DNA of 64,000 nt, taken from assembly GCF_025370935.1 (NCBI RefSeq), contig NC_133498.1, positions 8,018,980 through 8,082,979 of the forward strand. Direction: 5' to 3'. Shown piece after piece: positions 1 through 12,629 of the stretch. The stretch's first letter is position 1. Each line of letters opens with the position of its first letter. The position numbers were made by a program, and so were the translations under genes. The notes below the pieces were generated by a model, which saw nothing but the letters and a program-made list of their open reading frames with translations, ran no database searches and was not told the origin of the DNA. This DNA comes from Choristoneura fumiferana (lineage: Eukaryota; Arthropoda; Insecta; Lepidoptera; Tortricidae).

Positions 1-1230
1 CCAACACAAATTATAATGGGTAGGTACCTACCGAACAAACAATTTGGCTATAAATATAGAGCAAATAGTAGCTTTGAGTCTTATAATAGCTTTATAAGGT
101 CTACAGTAATAGTTTTTGGTGACACTATGGAGCTGATTGAACACATTAGTCAACTGACGATAGTAAAATGATTTAATAGAAATAAGGAAAATATAATAGC
201 TCGAAGCTGTAAAGTGGTGTTATAAGTTATCACGTTATAGATTGTAGTTGCAGCTATAGGGTGATTTTATCACTGAGTGCTCTTTTGGAGTGTCTACTAA
301 CGCGTCTTAACGTTGTCGCTCTGTAAGAGTGTTATGTTTACCTTCTAGTGCTAAATATCGCCTATAGTGTTAAATAAGCCGTAGGAAAATCCTAAAGCTA
401 CATAAAGGTTATAATGGCAATTCTAATAACTCCCAATGAGAGAGTGATATAATGGAGTTAGTGTACCCCGTTGAAACACTGTGTAGCTGTTTTAGCGTTT
501 ATGGTGCTATAAAAGAAATTGAAAGTACAGCTCTTTAAGAGCTTCAAGTTCTTTAAGAACGTTTATGTGAATGTTACTTACTCTTAAAGCCCGTTTAAGA
601 TGTTTCATATGTAAGAGGCCCTATTATATGACCAAAACCTGTTTAACATGATTACTTGAAGCTAAAAGTTGGAAATTAGGTTTCGATACATCTTTTTTAA
701 CTCATACAGAACTAAACTCCATTGAAAGTTGTTAATAATCATTTTAAGTGTTTAAAATCGCTGCTATATTCTTATTATCGATGCAATAGAGATATCGAAA
801 TGATTAAGAGTTAAAGATAACAACGCCATTTTTGTTTACAAATAATAACCTTAAAATTCCAGACACGTCATGGAAACTAAGTTCAATTTACTGTAATACA
901 GTCTTCAAAAATATAAGATCTAGTGACTTTAGTATTCCCATTTGAAAACCTAACCCGTTAAATTAACAATTCGAAAAAAAAATATTCTAAGGCGCTTGAA
1001 AATTGAGATGTAAAATACCACATATAATAACAGAAAACTTACAACCGCAATAGTTTTTCACGTATCTACATAAAAATAATTGATATTAAAATCACGCATT
1101 TACCGTTTTCAATGCCTTTCCCGTCGCCATTACAATATTATAGCACACAGCACTCGTGTTTTGTTATTAATCACATGTTTATTTCCAGATAGAAATATTT
1201 CTATAAAATTGAATACAAAAGAGTACACTA
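1..1230. other. Gene-free AT-rich stretch
   Basis: No coding region is supported. The DNA is AT-rich with many short recurring words such as TTATAG and CTTTAAGA. The only ORF reaching into it, near 1,080-1,283, has no ATG start, domain or splice context. Confidence 0.5.
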
Positions 1231-1575
1231 TCACGCAAAGAGTTTGTTTTCACCACTGTAGCTTTTTGTTGCGCGTTAAGTGATATAAGAAAACGTTCTA
1301 CAGGTTTCATAGAATTTTTGGCACAAGTTAAGGCTATTGTGGCTCTTTATTATCTCCTTTATGCGCAAGAGTTTGATTTCACCACTGTAGCTTTTTTGTT
1401 ACGCTTTAAGTGATATAAGAAAACATTCTACAGGTTTCATAGCACCCTTGGCACAAGTTACGGCTGTTGTGGCTCTTTATTATCTCCTTTATGCGCAAGA
1501 TTTGTCACCACTGTAGTACTTTTATACCACTTGTTCTACTACTTGGCACAAGTTACGGCTGTTGTTAATTTATCT
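1231..1575. repeat. Tandem repeat, period about 130 bp, 2.6 copies
   Basis: The phrase CACCACTGTAG recurs at 1,251, 1,381 and 1,506. The following text (AAGTGATATAAGAAAAC, ACAGGTTTCATAG, TGGCACAAGTTA, TTATCTCCTTTATGCGCAAG) recurs in the same order. The third copy is shortened. Confidence 0.85.
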
Positions 1576-2117
1576 CCTTTGGTAATATTCGCTCTAATAG
1601 ATAACGTCTGTGCCAAAATCGGACTCTAAAGAGTTTATAGCGTGCTATATCGCTATATTTATAGCTAGGGTCGTGCTAGAGCTATAGGATTTTAAAAGAA
1701 CTATTAAACGGCGGTTATAGAGCTTATTCCTATCGCCAAATGTTAGTTGGGAAAACATTCAATTCAATAAAGGCTGTGCCAGGATAAGCTACTCTTAAGT
1801 GATTCTGCCCCCAGCGAGTTTCAGCTTGTAATTTTTTTAAATTTCAGCCCCCTAAACTCTATACTTAGTTAAAATAAATAAAAAATAAATATGATTTTTC
1901 TTTCATATTTTTTTTCCAGCCTACCGATTTTAACTTGCGTCACACATGTTGTACAAAGGATGATTATATGTCATAAATTATTCTAATATTCGTAACCAGC
2001 TGAGCAAACATTCGAAAGTATATTGAAATTGGAACGCCACCTCAAACTGGTCGTTCAGCAGAAAAAATCCAGCTAAATAGTCGAAACGAGTAATCGAGTC
2101 CGGGAAATAAACACTAA

Positions 2118-4026
2118 CAGCCTTATTCATAAAAAGTTAGAGCCTCCTTGAAGGCTCCTTGAAGGCCCGATGCTAAAAAACGTGATTCATAAACGTCTGT
2201 TAGCGCTAATCAGTCGATCAAGGCTCTGCTAAAGTTAGAGGACCGTAGACCCTCCTTTATCTCCCTGCTAAGTCACAAAATGGCCGCCACAAGTTTGAAC
2301 AGCTGACTTTGACAAGAGCAAAAAACCATACCGAAGTATTTTTAGTGTGAAGTTACGCAAAGATTAAAAAAAAACCATGAAAATTTATTTTCAGGAATTT
2401 GTATTTAAAAATCTTTTAAATTAGGTACTTATTACTGCTACTTTGCTACTTTACTAACAATAAATATGAAAAAAATAAAATTAGGATGATTAACATAATT
2501 ACGGCTTTTTGCACAACATAAACATGCGGATTGGAAATGGCGGGAAAACAAACATCTCGCTTTTTATTTTTTTCCTGCTATTTTGCTGGGTTACCTAATG
2601 ATTCGCCGACTATTTTTAGGCAGATTATTGATTGGCAGACAACGTTTCGCCGAGTAACGGTACGCCGACGAATTTGTACGCAGATGTATTGTTTCGCAGA
2701 CTAACGTTTCGTAACTCAACCTTTAGCAGACTATTTACTTGGCATATGAGTCAGTAAGCCGACTCACTAACCTATTTGATCAGCATCCTAATGCATCGCT
2801 TATTTTCAGCCTAAAATTGTTAATCACTAATAATTCGTTACACTTTGTCGTTAATTATTGCATGAACAACTTTTAGCTGGTCCGGCGAGAGTGCTGAACA
2901 TTGTGTAACCGGTAACTGTTCAAGTGAACTATTCTAGCCGAACAACTATTTACAGAAATTCGTTTAGCCTATTAATCACTACACATTTTGCACATTTGGT
3001 CGAACAACCTTTCGCTTTTGTAACGGTTGAACTATTCAGAGCGCATATCAACTTTTCGCATCTTTTCGTTTTGCATGGGGACTGGCATTCAATACCGTGA
3101 ATATGTGTGGATTACACTATGGCCTTATTGGCATTTTTACACGCCGTGCTGACCGCGCATTCTTTATGATTTTTTTATGTACCCTCAGAAGTTTCAAACG
3201 TATAACGCAAGTAATAAACGTATTTTTCACCATCATTTGTATTTATTTTATATTGAAGTTTAAACAAACCAAGTCGCGATGCTAGCAGTTCGGTTCTGGC
3301 ACTTTGCCGGCCGCTACCGCGGCACGCTCGCTTCGCTCGCTCAGCTCGTGCGTTGTTGGTCGCAATTCTACCTAACACTCCTCCTCGCTAACGCTCGTCG
3401 TCGCACCTAACTTCATTTTGATAAAACCTAGTATATTTATATAGTCAACTCAGTAAAATCCTACCTGTCGTTTGGCCGATTTTATCTACGCAGATTACGA
3501 AACAAAAATCAACTGAACATTAAATCTACTTAACAATATGAATGCCATGTGATAACTCTGCTTATCGTGTCTCGACGAACAGTTGTTCGATTAACTGAAA
3601 CAATTACGAAACAAACAATCTACTAAACGTAAATCTGCTTATCTCTATTCTTCCTACCGACTATTCGGCGAAACGAATAATAGGTGTAACGAAATTATAC
3701 CAAACGTTGCTCGGCCAAAAGAAAAATCTGCCAACAGTTGTCTGCGAAACGAAAATCTGCGTAATGAAACTCGGCAAAACGACAGGTCATCATTTTGCTG
3801 TCACTGCTGTCATTTTTTTTTAAATTATCGATGAGGCCATTTTTTGTCTTTGATTTGTCAAGATGGCCAACATAACGCGTCTAATCCGTCTATCAGCAGC
3901 TCAACAACTAGCAGACTGCTAGCAAGCGCTTATGAATCATACTTCTTGACAACCGTCTAACAAGCTTAATCAGTCTGCTAAGTAACAGACCGATCAAACC
4001 TCAATTAAGGATTTTTTATGAATAAG
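2118..4026. mobile_element. Harbinger-like MITE, copy 1, interrupted
   Basis: The left end CAGCCTTATTCATAAAAAG follows a TAA triplet. The left 470 bp and the last 240 bp match the intact 707 bp copy at 14,248-14,954 almost base for base. The right terminus has decayed where the intact copy reads AATAAGGCTG. About 1.2 kb of unrelated DNA sits in the middle (2,590-3,790). Confidence 0.8.
2590..3790. repeat. Degenerate short-word repeat block inside the MITE
   Basis: Short variants of CGCCGAnTAACG, TTTCGCAGACTAACG and AATCTGCGAAACGAA recur throughout. The left half carries mostly one orientation and the right half mostly the complement. At 3,282-3,413 it also holds a GC-rich segment (GGCACGCTCGCTTCGCTCGC) that recurs inverted at 16,534-16,660. 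It is absent from the intact MITE copy, so it is an insertion. Confidence 0.6.
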
Positions 4027-4039
4027 ATTTTTTATGCGT

Positions 4040-4560
4040 AAGACGTTTCGTACTCAATCAACAGTCTGAAATGCGTCATTTTTCAGGCAGAGGTTAAGTG
4101 CGAAATGATTGACCCCCAAAAGTAGTCAACACACTTAGGTTACTTGGTCAAATCCAATTGCTCCAACGAATGTTAGGCAACAAACCTAATTCTAAGACCT
4201 AACAACTAACATTATACCTAAACACATATGGAATACCTAAATAAATAATCCCATATATATAGACATAAAGAAATACGACATCAAATATAAACAATGCTCA
4301 AAGTGAAAAACATCGTTTATGCGATACGACGAAAACAGACAGACATACATACCAAAATTAGGTACGGTCAGCAACACAGAATAGCCGAATGAACCAACGA
4401 CAAACGACAACAAATATTAGCATAAAACACCCGAGGAAAAGTTCAGGAGATACAATGAAAACGGACAAACACACATACAAATATTAGGTACGGTGACAAC
4501 ATATCCCAAATATCTGAGCTCGGACTTACAAAATTCTCATTTTTTTAATTTTACAATTAG
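4040..4560. other. Non-coding stretch next to the Gypsy remnant
   Basis: No gene is seen. A phrase AAAATTAGGTACGGT and neighbouring ACAAACACACATAC text occur twice about 125 bp apart (near 4,355 and 4,480), so this may be decayed non-coding sequence of the adjacent LTR element. That link is inference. Confidence 0.3.
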
Positions 4561-4564
4561 CCCA

Positions 4565-5110
4565 GCTTCCTTGAGCCTATCACGAACTACGTAGCAACCG
4601 CAGATGACTATCAAAGTCACGTGATACCAAGATCAGATCATCAATGTACCCAAACACGAAATCCTCTGACTCTGTATTCAAAGTTAACAATCATGTCCGT
4701 CAACCTCTGCATCTCGGACGCAGCGTTCGTCAAACCAAAAGGCATTCGAACGAACTCAAACAAACCACGTTGGGGCACAATAAAAGCGGTCTTTTCACAA
4801 CTAGACTTATCAGCGAGAGGAATCTGCCTAAAGCGCTTTGAAATCAAGTGAGGTCATATACTTAGCACCGCGTAAGTTGTCGAGAATATCCTGAATTCGA
4901 GGTAAAGGATACGAATCCCGAACTGTAACGTTGTTGAGTTTCCTACTGTCCACACAGAAACGTACTGAACCATCTTTTTTTGTGACCATGACAACCGAGC
5001 TAGCCCAAGGTGACCGTGAAGGAAGAATAACACCCATTTCCAACATCTTATCGATCCTTTCATTGAGGATCTTTAGCTTTACCGGAGACAGTGGGTAATA
5101 GCGTTGCCGG
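4565..5110 (-). pseudogene. Decayed Gypsy-type LTR retrotransposon reverse transcriptase
   Basis: Reading on the minus strand from 5,110, the frame shows the Gypsy RT approach (RYYPLSPVK), then RFCVDSRKLN and the first catalytic region ending SLDF near 4,840. A second frame carries FEFVRMPFGLTNA (4,847-4,641). A third carries the YIDD active-site motif near 4,640. The enzyme would copy element RNA into DNA. The frame breaks at least twice within about 540 bp and no protease, RNase H, integrase or LTR is recognisable, so this is a dead fragment. Gypsy family assignment is by motif order. Confidence 0.85.
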
Positions 5111-5394
5111 ATAGGTGGACCAGTAGTTTCAATTTTGTGAGAAAGCCAGAGTAGTATAATATTGGGCATTCTGGCCCACCTATCATTCGATCGGGCGAGA
5201 TTACGCCCTCTCTCACTTGTTGTGATCCAGATGCCCAATACTGATAAAGTGCTCTTTAGCACGGGCGAGCAGGAAATAGGTACGGCGAATATTTGAAGGT
5301 AAAAGGTTGTGGCACCAACTAGCGGCACTTCAACACAACGACTCCACAAAGGCACTGGTAATATAGCACAAAAACCAAGACTGATCACTGGATA

Positions 5395-5575
5395 TTATTC
5401 ATCATGTCAGCCGAAAGACGTCCACTGCTGGACATAGGCCTCCCCCAAGGCTCTCCACTCAGACCGGTCTTGTGCTTTCCGCATCTACCGCGATCCCGCG
5501 ATCATAACCAAGTCGTCGCTCCATCTTTTTGGAGGCCTACCGACAGCTCGTCTCCCAGCTGGATATTATTATAAT
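5395..5575 (-). mobile_element. RTE-like LINE 3' coding fragment
   Basis: The text GAAAGACGTCCACTGCTGGA and following sequence match the longer copy at 40,085-40,375. On the minus strand that copy encodes an RTE-type C-terminus (GRPPTRWSDDLVKIAG). Only the tail is present here. Confidence 0.65.
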
Positions 5576-5579
5576 AAAA

Positions 5580-6260
5580 AAATCACTTCAATACAGCCAG
5601 CGATGTAAGCTCCGCACTCAGCAACAAATGTTCAAGGAATGACCCCGAAACAAAAACGCCAAAAGAACAATCAAAACACAGAATTTGTTTTTCAATATTC
5701 AAACCAAAAATCAACTACATAGCATTAAAACACTCATGCAGCGTTATAATGCTGCAGTAGGTATACGTGTGTTCATGTACACCATCTATTAAATTACAGA
5801 AAAAACATGTTTACTTACTTACAAAAATCTACAATTGTTTGAAAAATGTCGCGGACAGATTAGTGTGGGTAAAAAAGTTAATTGGCCCAAATAAGAATGA
5901 ACAACAAAAATAAAAGAAAACCAAAAAACACAAACATGAAAATACATACACGATTTTGTAATGTTGTTAAAGCTTAGACAAGTATGCAACAAGTTAGTAA
6001 AATGCACATTCTATAAACAACTCGATAGAGTACCTACTTATTTTAATTTTGGGGGGAGTTGTGGGTTGGTTCCTGTTTGCATAACTACGTCCATTTGGCT
6101 ATGATCCGTTATGGCGACAAAATATAAAGAGAACTGACGTCATGGCGGTTTTTTTACGGTTAGTGCTATCTATTCTATTCTATGCCCTATTGACCCCACA
6201 CGACCATAATATCAGCTGGGTTCGAAAGGGTTATCATGCATTTATGATTTAGAATATTGA
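5580..6260. other. No gene seen; includes a copy of a dispersed repeat
   Basis: Positions about 5,755-5,890 (TTCATGTACACCATCTATTA and on) match 35,900-36,020, so this is a dispersed repeat piece. The rest is unremarkable AT-rich DNA. Confidence 0.45.
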
Positions 6261-6854
6261 CGGTGGAAAGCATAAACGCTGTAACCCAAAATGTGTAAAG
6301 TTTACACCAGAGCCAAAAAACTTTAAATTTACTAAAAAATCATAACTCATGATCCTTTTGGCCTAAAAAACCATTCTTTGGGAATTGATGTATATTTGGC
6401 TAGGCTATCATTCTCTTGGTAAAAATCTTCTCTAAAGTAGTCAGCAAAGAAGTTTTGGTGGGTTACAGCATTTGAATATTTTGTTTTAAACCACGAAAAC
6501 GCAGTTACATCTATACACTAATGTATGAAATAGTAGAAAGTGTATTTTTTTGGGAAAGCATAAATGTCGTAATTGGATAATGTACAGGGAGCCTACCACG
6601 CTCTCTTAATACGATTCAGGCTCTAAACTCAACTGCATCGCTATTTCGTTTCGTACCACGACGTTACTTTTGTTTGCGATTCAGTTCAAGCACGGTTCAG
6701 CGACAGCGATACAGACATTTTCATTCACCACTTCAAGCGGTTTTCGTACCATGACGCTTAACTTGAGTGGGAATTGAATCGCTTCAGTGTCAAATTTAGC
6801 GATTCAGTATAAGTTACTCATTCTGACAATTCTTTTGGAATTTTAAGTGTTTTA

Positions 6855-7131
6855 AATAATAAATAAATAAATAAATAAATAAATATCACGGGACAATTCA
6901 CACCAATTGACCTAGTCCCAAAGTAAGCTTAGCAAAGCTTGTGTTATGGGTACTAAGCAACGGATAAATATAATTATATAGATAGATACATACTTAAATA
7001 CATAGTAAACACCCAGGACCCGAGAACAAACATTCGTATTTTTCATACAAATATCTGCCCCGACACGGGAATCGAACCCGGGACCTCAAGCTTCGTAGTC
7101 AGGTTCTCTAACCACTAGGCCATCTGGTCGT
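6855..7131 (-). mobile_element. tRNA-derived SINE (family A)
   Basis: The minus strand starts with a tRNA-like head: an A-box region TGGCCTAGTGGTTAGAGAA and a B-box GGGTTCGATTCCCGT. Its body and TAAATAAATA tail match the plus-strand copy at 23,123-23,389. It is a Pol III-type promoter in a mobile element and not a functional tRNA gene. Confidence 0.9.
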
Positions 7132-7589
7132 ACAATGTTTTACTTGGAATATTTTTAAATTTCAAGAACTTTTAAACTTTTATTCAAGTTTTATAATTTT
7201 TCATAGGTACGACATGGTGCTTCTTAACTCCTCATTGATAAAACTAATTTTTCAGTGAGAAAAGAGACTCTTGGATTCATAGATGAGAGTGTGTATACTG
7301 GTCTTGGATTAGTGACAGCGTAAACATTTTACCTAATTGTAATCAACACAACGGTTGCTATGAACACTGAATGACATAGAGTTATATGGTTTTCTAAAAT
7401 AAAGAGGTTTTAGTATACAATATTTGGTTTGCATATAGCGGCATCCCTTTCGCGACTTAGCGTTTCAGTTTCGGACCAGAGACAATATCGGTCTTTCATT
7501 CACTTGTAAACCATTGAGACTCAGCTCTGAGAAATAAACGTCGTGGTACCAATTTCGACGATTCAGTTTAGGTGCCTAAATTGAACTGC

Positions 7590-7727
7590 TCTGCAGAGCT
7601 ACTACGAAACTCCAAACTCGAAGTTCGTGTCGTGCGGTCCCTCTCGCTCTCGTATTAAATAGTGTAAGTGTCAAAGGGATCGCACGACACGAACTTCGAG
7701 TTTCGAGTTTCGTAGTAGCCCTGCTGC
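7590..7727. repeat. 'TTTCGTAGTAGCC' hairpin element
   Basis: Two arms, GCTACTACGAAACTCC and GAGTTTCGTAGTAGCC, flank GTCCCTCTCGCTCTCGTATT and its complement. The unit folds nearly end to end and recurs at least eight times in the window. Confidence 0.85.
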
Positions 7728-7737
7728 GTTTAGAATA

Positions 7738-7800
7738 GAATAGAATAGAATAGAAATATTTATTCGCTATTCGCACAAAATATAATAAAAATACATTAAA
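7738..7800. repeat. (TAGAA)n tail plus AT-rich retroelement-type end
   Basis: GAATA/TAGAA units repeat directly downstream of the hairpin and are followed by TATTTATTCGC. A related tail is at 21,288-21,320. Confidence 0.5.
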
Positions 7801-8288
7801 GAAAAAATAAAAAAACAACAATATGCGAAATCGCGAAGCGGTCCCAGCTCAGCATAGTGTTTGGATCTAGACATGGGTAATCTCGACTGCGCGAAGTGAT
7901 CCGACTCACTAAATCCAGCTCCGGTGTCGGTACCGAATCCGCTTATTGAATCCGACTCCTTTATTGACTCCGGTTCTTTTGAGCGAGTACCTACTTATAG
8001 TTTATCTATGGCCGATCCGGTCCGGCTCGGTTCGGTTCGGTCGGTACCAAGGTCAATGTACTGAACTGAAGGACCGATTCGTTTCGTCCTTTTGATATTG
8101 GGAAATTCTAAATTGTGTATTTTTGTGTTGATTCTTTGAAGCTTGAAAACAGTGTTAAAATGGCAGTGTGTGTGTTGATATTTTCAAATAAAATGCAAAC
8201 ATACATGCTGGCTTTATAGCGAGCGAGCGATAATTTGTTTTGTAGCAAGCCTGCCTGTTCTGAACAGCGTTTATGCTTTCCACCGACG

Positions 8289-8970
8289 ATATCGATGGGT
8301 CCTATGTATAAGGGCCAAAGTGTTTTTTTTTTTCAATTTTGAGTTTTGTGCGTTATAGTTATCTATAAACTATATATATTTAGATAGTGGATTAAAAAAA
8401 CATAGTTATTCAATTATTTTTCGAGTTATCATTGAAGTAAAACGGCCAAACTAGATGCAATTTTAACGTAAAAGGGCTAAACGTACGTTTGATACTTTTA
8501 CGCGGTAAATCCCGGGTGTTTTTTTTTAATCTGTGGCGTAACTGCCATTTTTAGGTACTTTTACGTCAAGCGGAACGCGGCTACTTCAATGCTACATCGT
8601 AATGTGATTGTATTCCTTTTTTTTATTTCCCCAAGTATCTTGGGTAACGTATTTTTTACCAATGATTTTAAGGTTGCACGCGTATATGAGCCAAAGTACC
8701 ACATAGGATTTTTTTACTGTCTTTGTGTACACAAGTTTATTTCCCGCAAATTCACGTGTATGGGCGTATGTACAATAACTTTTAATGAAGAAATATTTTA
8801 TTAAAATTTATTCTTTGTGTTTGAAGGACAGAGCACTATTAGCTAGTGTGGCAAATTTTAGAAGTCTCGGATACACCATCTCTGAGTTACGACAGTTTTT
8901 GACTTTGAAAGCCCGTCCTGTAAAGTAACGATTTGACACTTAAGCCCTTATACGTAGGACCCATCGATAT
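8289..8970. mobile_element. MITE-like element with 27-bp terminal inverted repeats
   Basis: The left 27 bp, containing ATCGATGGGTCC, are repeated inverted at 8,944-8,970 with one mismatch. The 680 bp between has no transposase. The ORF near 8,589-8,804 inside it lacks any domain. Confidence 0.65.
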
Positions 8971-8974
8971 GTGA

Positions 8975-9370
8975 ACTGTAATGATGTAATATTTTTTTTC
9001 AAGCGTTTGTATGTTAAGAAAACAAAACAAAATATTTAAAAGTTGTACCTTTCCGGAAATATTGTTTAATTCAGCTGCTGACTGTACTGCTAATGTCAGG
9101 GGCGGCGTTAGCAAACTATGAAATCGTATAAATAGTATAATACGCAATTCATTTTGGTTATCTATCAGCTATAGTCTCGTTGCGACTGACGTGTTATGTA
9201 CACATAAGTCTGTTTTAAATTATTTTCACCGGGTAAGTTTCAATTATTTCCCAAATAGTTAAGAGTGGACCTATCTGAGTTTGAAATTACGCTTAAGTAC
9301 TAACTAGTTAATTTATGAGTCTTTTGTTACATGAAATAAATGATTTGAATTGAATTGAATTGAATTTAAG
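8975..9370. other. No gene seen
   Basis: AT-rich sequence ending in a short (TTGAA)n run at about 9,347-9,365 that abuts the next repeat. Confidence 0.4.
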
Positions 9371-9375
9371 CGACT

Positions 9376-12260
9376 CATTTTTAGGGTTCCGGAGCCAAAA
9401 TGTCAAAAACGGAATCCTTATAGTTTCGTCAAGTCCGTCTGTATGTGTGTCTGTCCGTCCGTCCGTCCGTACCTATGTCACAGGCATTTTATTCGAAAAC
9501 TACAATATGTATATCAATGAAATTTGGAGTAAGTACAGATGTCTTGTCAAAGCCGTTATTTAGTTTTATAGTTAAATTACAAAAATAAATATTTAAGTGG
9601 GGCACTCCATACACGTTAACAGAAATTGTTTTTTTTTTTAACTCGCATTGATCAACGTGTGGCAACATAGTTCGACAGCTCTTTTGAAAAGATAGTAAGG
9701 TTTCTCAAAAACTTTTTGATTAAGTGAAGATTTCCGGAAATAATCGCTCCCAAAGTAGCAAAAGTTGTGTCCCCCCCCCCTTCTATCTTACCGTTTGTCC
9801 AAAAGATATGCAAAAAAACCGGCGAAGAGCGTGTCGGACACGCCCAAAATAGGGTTCCGTAGCCATTACGAAAAAATTAAGTAATATTTTTCTAAGGATT
9901 TCGTATTTTATTAATTTATAAGTTTAGGTATATTTATACCTTAGGCTGCTATTTACTCATAAACTACTAAATATTCTCAAGCAAACTTAGCCGTTATAGT
10001 TTTCCTTGAAAGTTTGATATACTTACTACCATCCTATATTTTTTCAAATTTTTCCACCCACCGGTTTAGATTTTAGAGGGGGGGGGGGACGCACGATTTT
10101 GCACTTTAAAGTTGAATAATTCGCAAATATACCTGTCAGTGAATCGAAAAATCGTCTTAGCAAACCCCTAATGGTTTTAAAAGACCTATCCAACGATACC
10201 TACCCTACACTAAAGGGTTGGATGAGAAAAAAAAATCACCCCCACTTTACTTCTATGGGAGGTAACCTAATTGTACCATTTGGTCGGCATAGTTTACCTT
10301 TATATCCGTGAAAATTACAGCTTTATAGCATTGATAGTCCCTGAGCAAAGCCGCGGACGGACAGACAGACAGACGAACAGACAGACAGACAGACATGGCG
10401 AAACTATAAGGGTTCCGTTTTTGCCATTTTGGCTCCGGAACCCTAAAAATATGGAAAGGTAACGCTTAATAAATACTTTCAACGAAAATTGGTTTCAACA
10501 TGATCGGATATACCGTTTTTGAGTTATTGCCGGAAAACTGCGCTCCTCAACAAAAGGACGTAAGTGTCGTGAAGATACGCTCTTTTTCTGGTAATAGATT
10601 TTAAGACTGAAGTAAGTGTTTTAATTGTGTTATAACGCACATATAAGTATTACTTGATTTTTTCGTAATGGCTACGGAACCCTATCTTGGTCGTGTCCGA
10701 CACGTTCTTGGCCGGTTCTTTTAGGGTTCCGTAACCAAAAAGACAAAAACGGAACCCTTATAGTTTCGCCTTGTCTGTCTGTCCGTCCGCGGCTTTGCTC
10801 CGGGACTATCAATGCTAGAAAGCTGTAATTTTGCACGAATAGGTATATTATGTGTACTGACAAAATGGTACAATAAAAAATTCAGTTTTTTTTTTAAAGT
10901 ACCTCCCATAGATGTAAAGTGGGGGTGATTTTTTTTTCTCATCCAACCTACAGTGTTGGGTATCGTTGGATAGGTCTTTTAAAATCATTATTAGGGGGTT
11001 GCTAAGACGATTTTTAGGGTTCCGGAGCCAAAATGGCAAAAACATTTTTTTTAGGGTAGGTACCTCCCATAGACGTAAAGTGGGGGCGATTTTTTTTCTC
11101 ATCCAACCCTATCGTGTGGGGCATCGTTGGATAGGTCTTTTAAAATCATTAGGGGGTTGCTAAAACGATTTTTCGATTCAGTGATTTTTTTGCAAAATAT
11201 TCAACTTTAAACTTCAAATTTTCATTAAAACCGGGCGTCCCCCCCCCATATATTACTTACTAAATATTACTTATTTTTTTCGTAATGGCTACGGAACCCT
11301 ATTTTGGGCGTGTCCGGCACGCTCTTGGCCGGTTTTTTCAACTATGGTCGAATACCTATGTTATTTGGGGTTATATATGTACTCTGTGTTTGGGGGTATC
11401 CATTCCCAGCTCACCAGTTTCGACACTTCACGTGATCGGATCGGCTCGGACGAATCGACGTGATTTTTGGCATAGATATAGTTATGGGCCGGAGAGTGAC
11501 ATAGGCTAGGTACTTTTTATCTCAGAAAAATGCACGTAGTTACCGAGGGAACACCGCGTGATAACCGAGTTCCACGCGGGCGATGCCGTGGGCAAAAGCT
11601 AGTACTAGATAAGTTGAAATTAGTTTAATAGTCTTAAGTAGTCATCTTCTGTATGAATGTTATAGTTAGTTTATTTATATGTTGTTGTTGTGTATTCCCA
11701 CTGGCTTGCTTAATTATTACAAAATTACAAAAAAGAACATCAAGACATACAGAATTTATGAAAGATGTAAGCGATCATTGCTTCCGCTTCGCCACGGAAA
11801 TATCTGACCCCATCCACTGCCTACCTATGTATTTAGATTTGTTGTGAATGTGTATAATCTATACCACGAAGACGCGTGATTTTGTCAAAATTAAACTTGC
11901 ACGAATATATATGTAAACTATGCCGACAAAATGGTACAATTTAAAAATTCAAAAATGATTTTTAGTGTACCTCCCATAGACAAAGTGGGGGTGATTTTTT
12001 TTTCTTATCCAACCTTGTAGTGTGGGGTATCGTTGGACAGGTCTTAAACCATTAGGGGGTTGCTAGAACGACTTTTCGATTCAGTGATTTGTTTGCAAAA
12101 TATTCAGCTCTGAAGTTCAAATTTTCATTAAAATCGAGCGCCCCCTGGGGGGCCACTAAAATCTAAACCGGTGGGTGACAAAATTTAAAAAAATACAGGA
12201 TGGTAGTAAGTATATTAAACTTTCAAGGAAAACTATAACTGTGAAGAAAACTATAACTAA
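9376..12260. repeat. Mosaic of the 'gggttccg' dispersed repeat family
   Basis: Pieces of one family lie in both orientations. Ends read TTTTAGGGTTCCGGAGCC or AAACCGGCGAAGAGCGTGTC. Internal text includes CCTCCCATAGACGTAAAGTG, AGTGTGGGGTATCGTTGGA and (CAGA)n beside GCGGACGGACAGAC. Blocks sit at about 9,376-9,480, 9,815-10,450, 10,660-11,210, 11,275-11,335 and 11,880-12,260. Short ORFs in it follow the repeat in several frames and are not genes. Confidence 0.8.
11440..11603 (+). mobile_element. Mini-Helitron 3' part
   Basis: Text from CGACGTGATTTTTGGCATAG to GTGGGCAAAAGCTAGT matches the complete elements at 51,535 and 63,548. It ends with the Helitron-type CTAG followed by T. The 5' part is missing. 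Confidence 0.7.
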
Positions 12261-12284
12261 GAAAGGATTTTTAGAAATTCATTC

Positions 12285-12625
12285 CATAAGAGGGTGAAAT
12301 AGAGGGGTGAAATTTATATGGAATTTTCTCATTTCTGGACTTAGAAGTATGAAAAAAGTTGTATAAGCTCTCGATTACAATTAAAAATTATCTATCTAGG
12401 TGAAATGGATAAAACTTCCCCCCTAAAGGGGTGAAATGGGGGGGTAAAGTTTGTATGGAATTTTTTTCATTTCTGGACTTAGAAGTATGAAAATAAAATA
12501 AGTATATAAGTTCTCAATTAGCTTTAAAAATTATCTGTGTGAGTGAAATGGATAAAATTCTCCCCTAAAGGGGTAAAATGGGGGGGTAAAGTTTGTATGG
12601 ATATTTTCTCATTTCTGGACTTTCT
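12285..12625. repeat. Tandem repeat, period about 143 bp
   Basis: CTCATTTCTGGACTTAGAAG, GTGAAATGGATAAAA and CCTAAAGGGGTGAAATGGGG recur in order over about 2.3 copies. The third copy breaks off after ATTTCTGGACTT. Confidence 0.85.
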
Positions 12626-12629
12626 GCGT

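Larger units (their letters stand above)
6261..8285. mobile_element. About 2 kb segment bounded by a perfect 22-bp inverted repeat
   Basis: The 22 bp at 6,261-6,282 (starting CGGTGGAAAGCATAAACG) are exactly the reverse complement of 8,264-8,285. In between lie a minus-strand SINE, a hairpin element and a CCGATTC-rich patch, but no transposase. It reads as a non-autonomous DNA transposon that later took other insertions. Target duplications were not identified. Confidence 0.55.

Noticed and set aside
9376..12260. Several ORFs with Arg/Gln-rich text such as RGRTDRQ
   Set aside because: These translate the (CAGA)n part of a dispersed repeat and recur wherever the repeat does.
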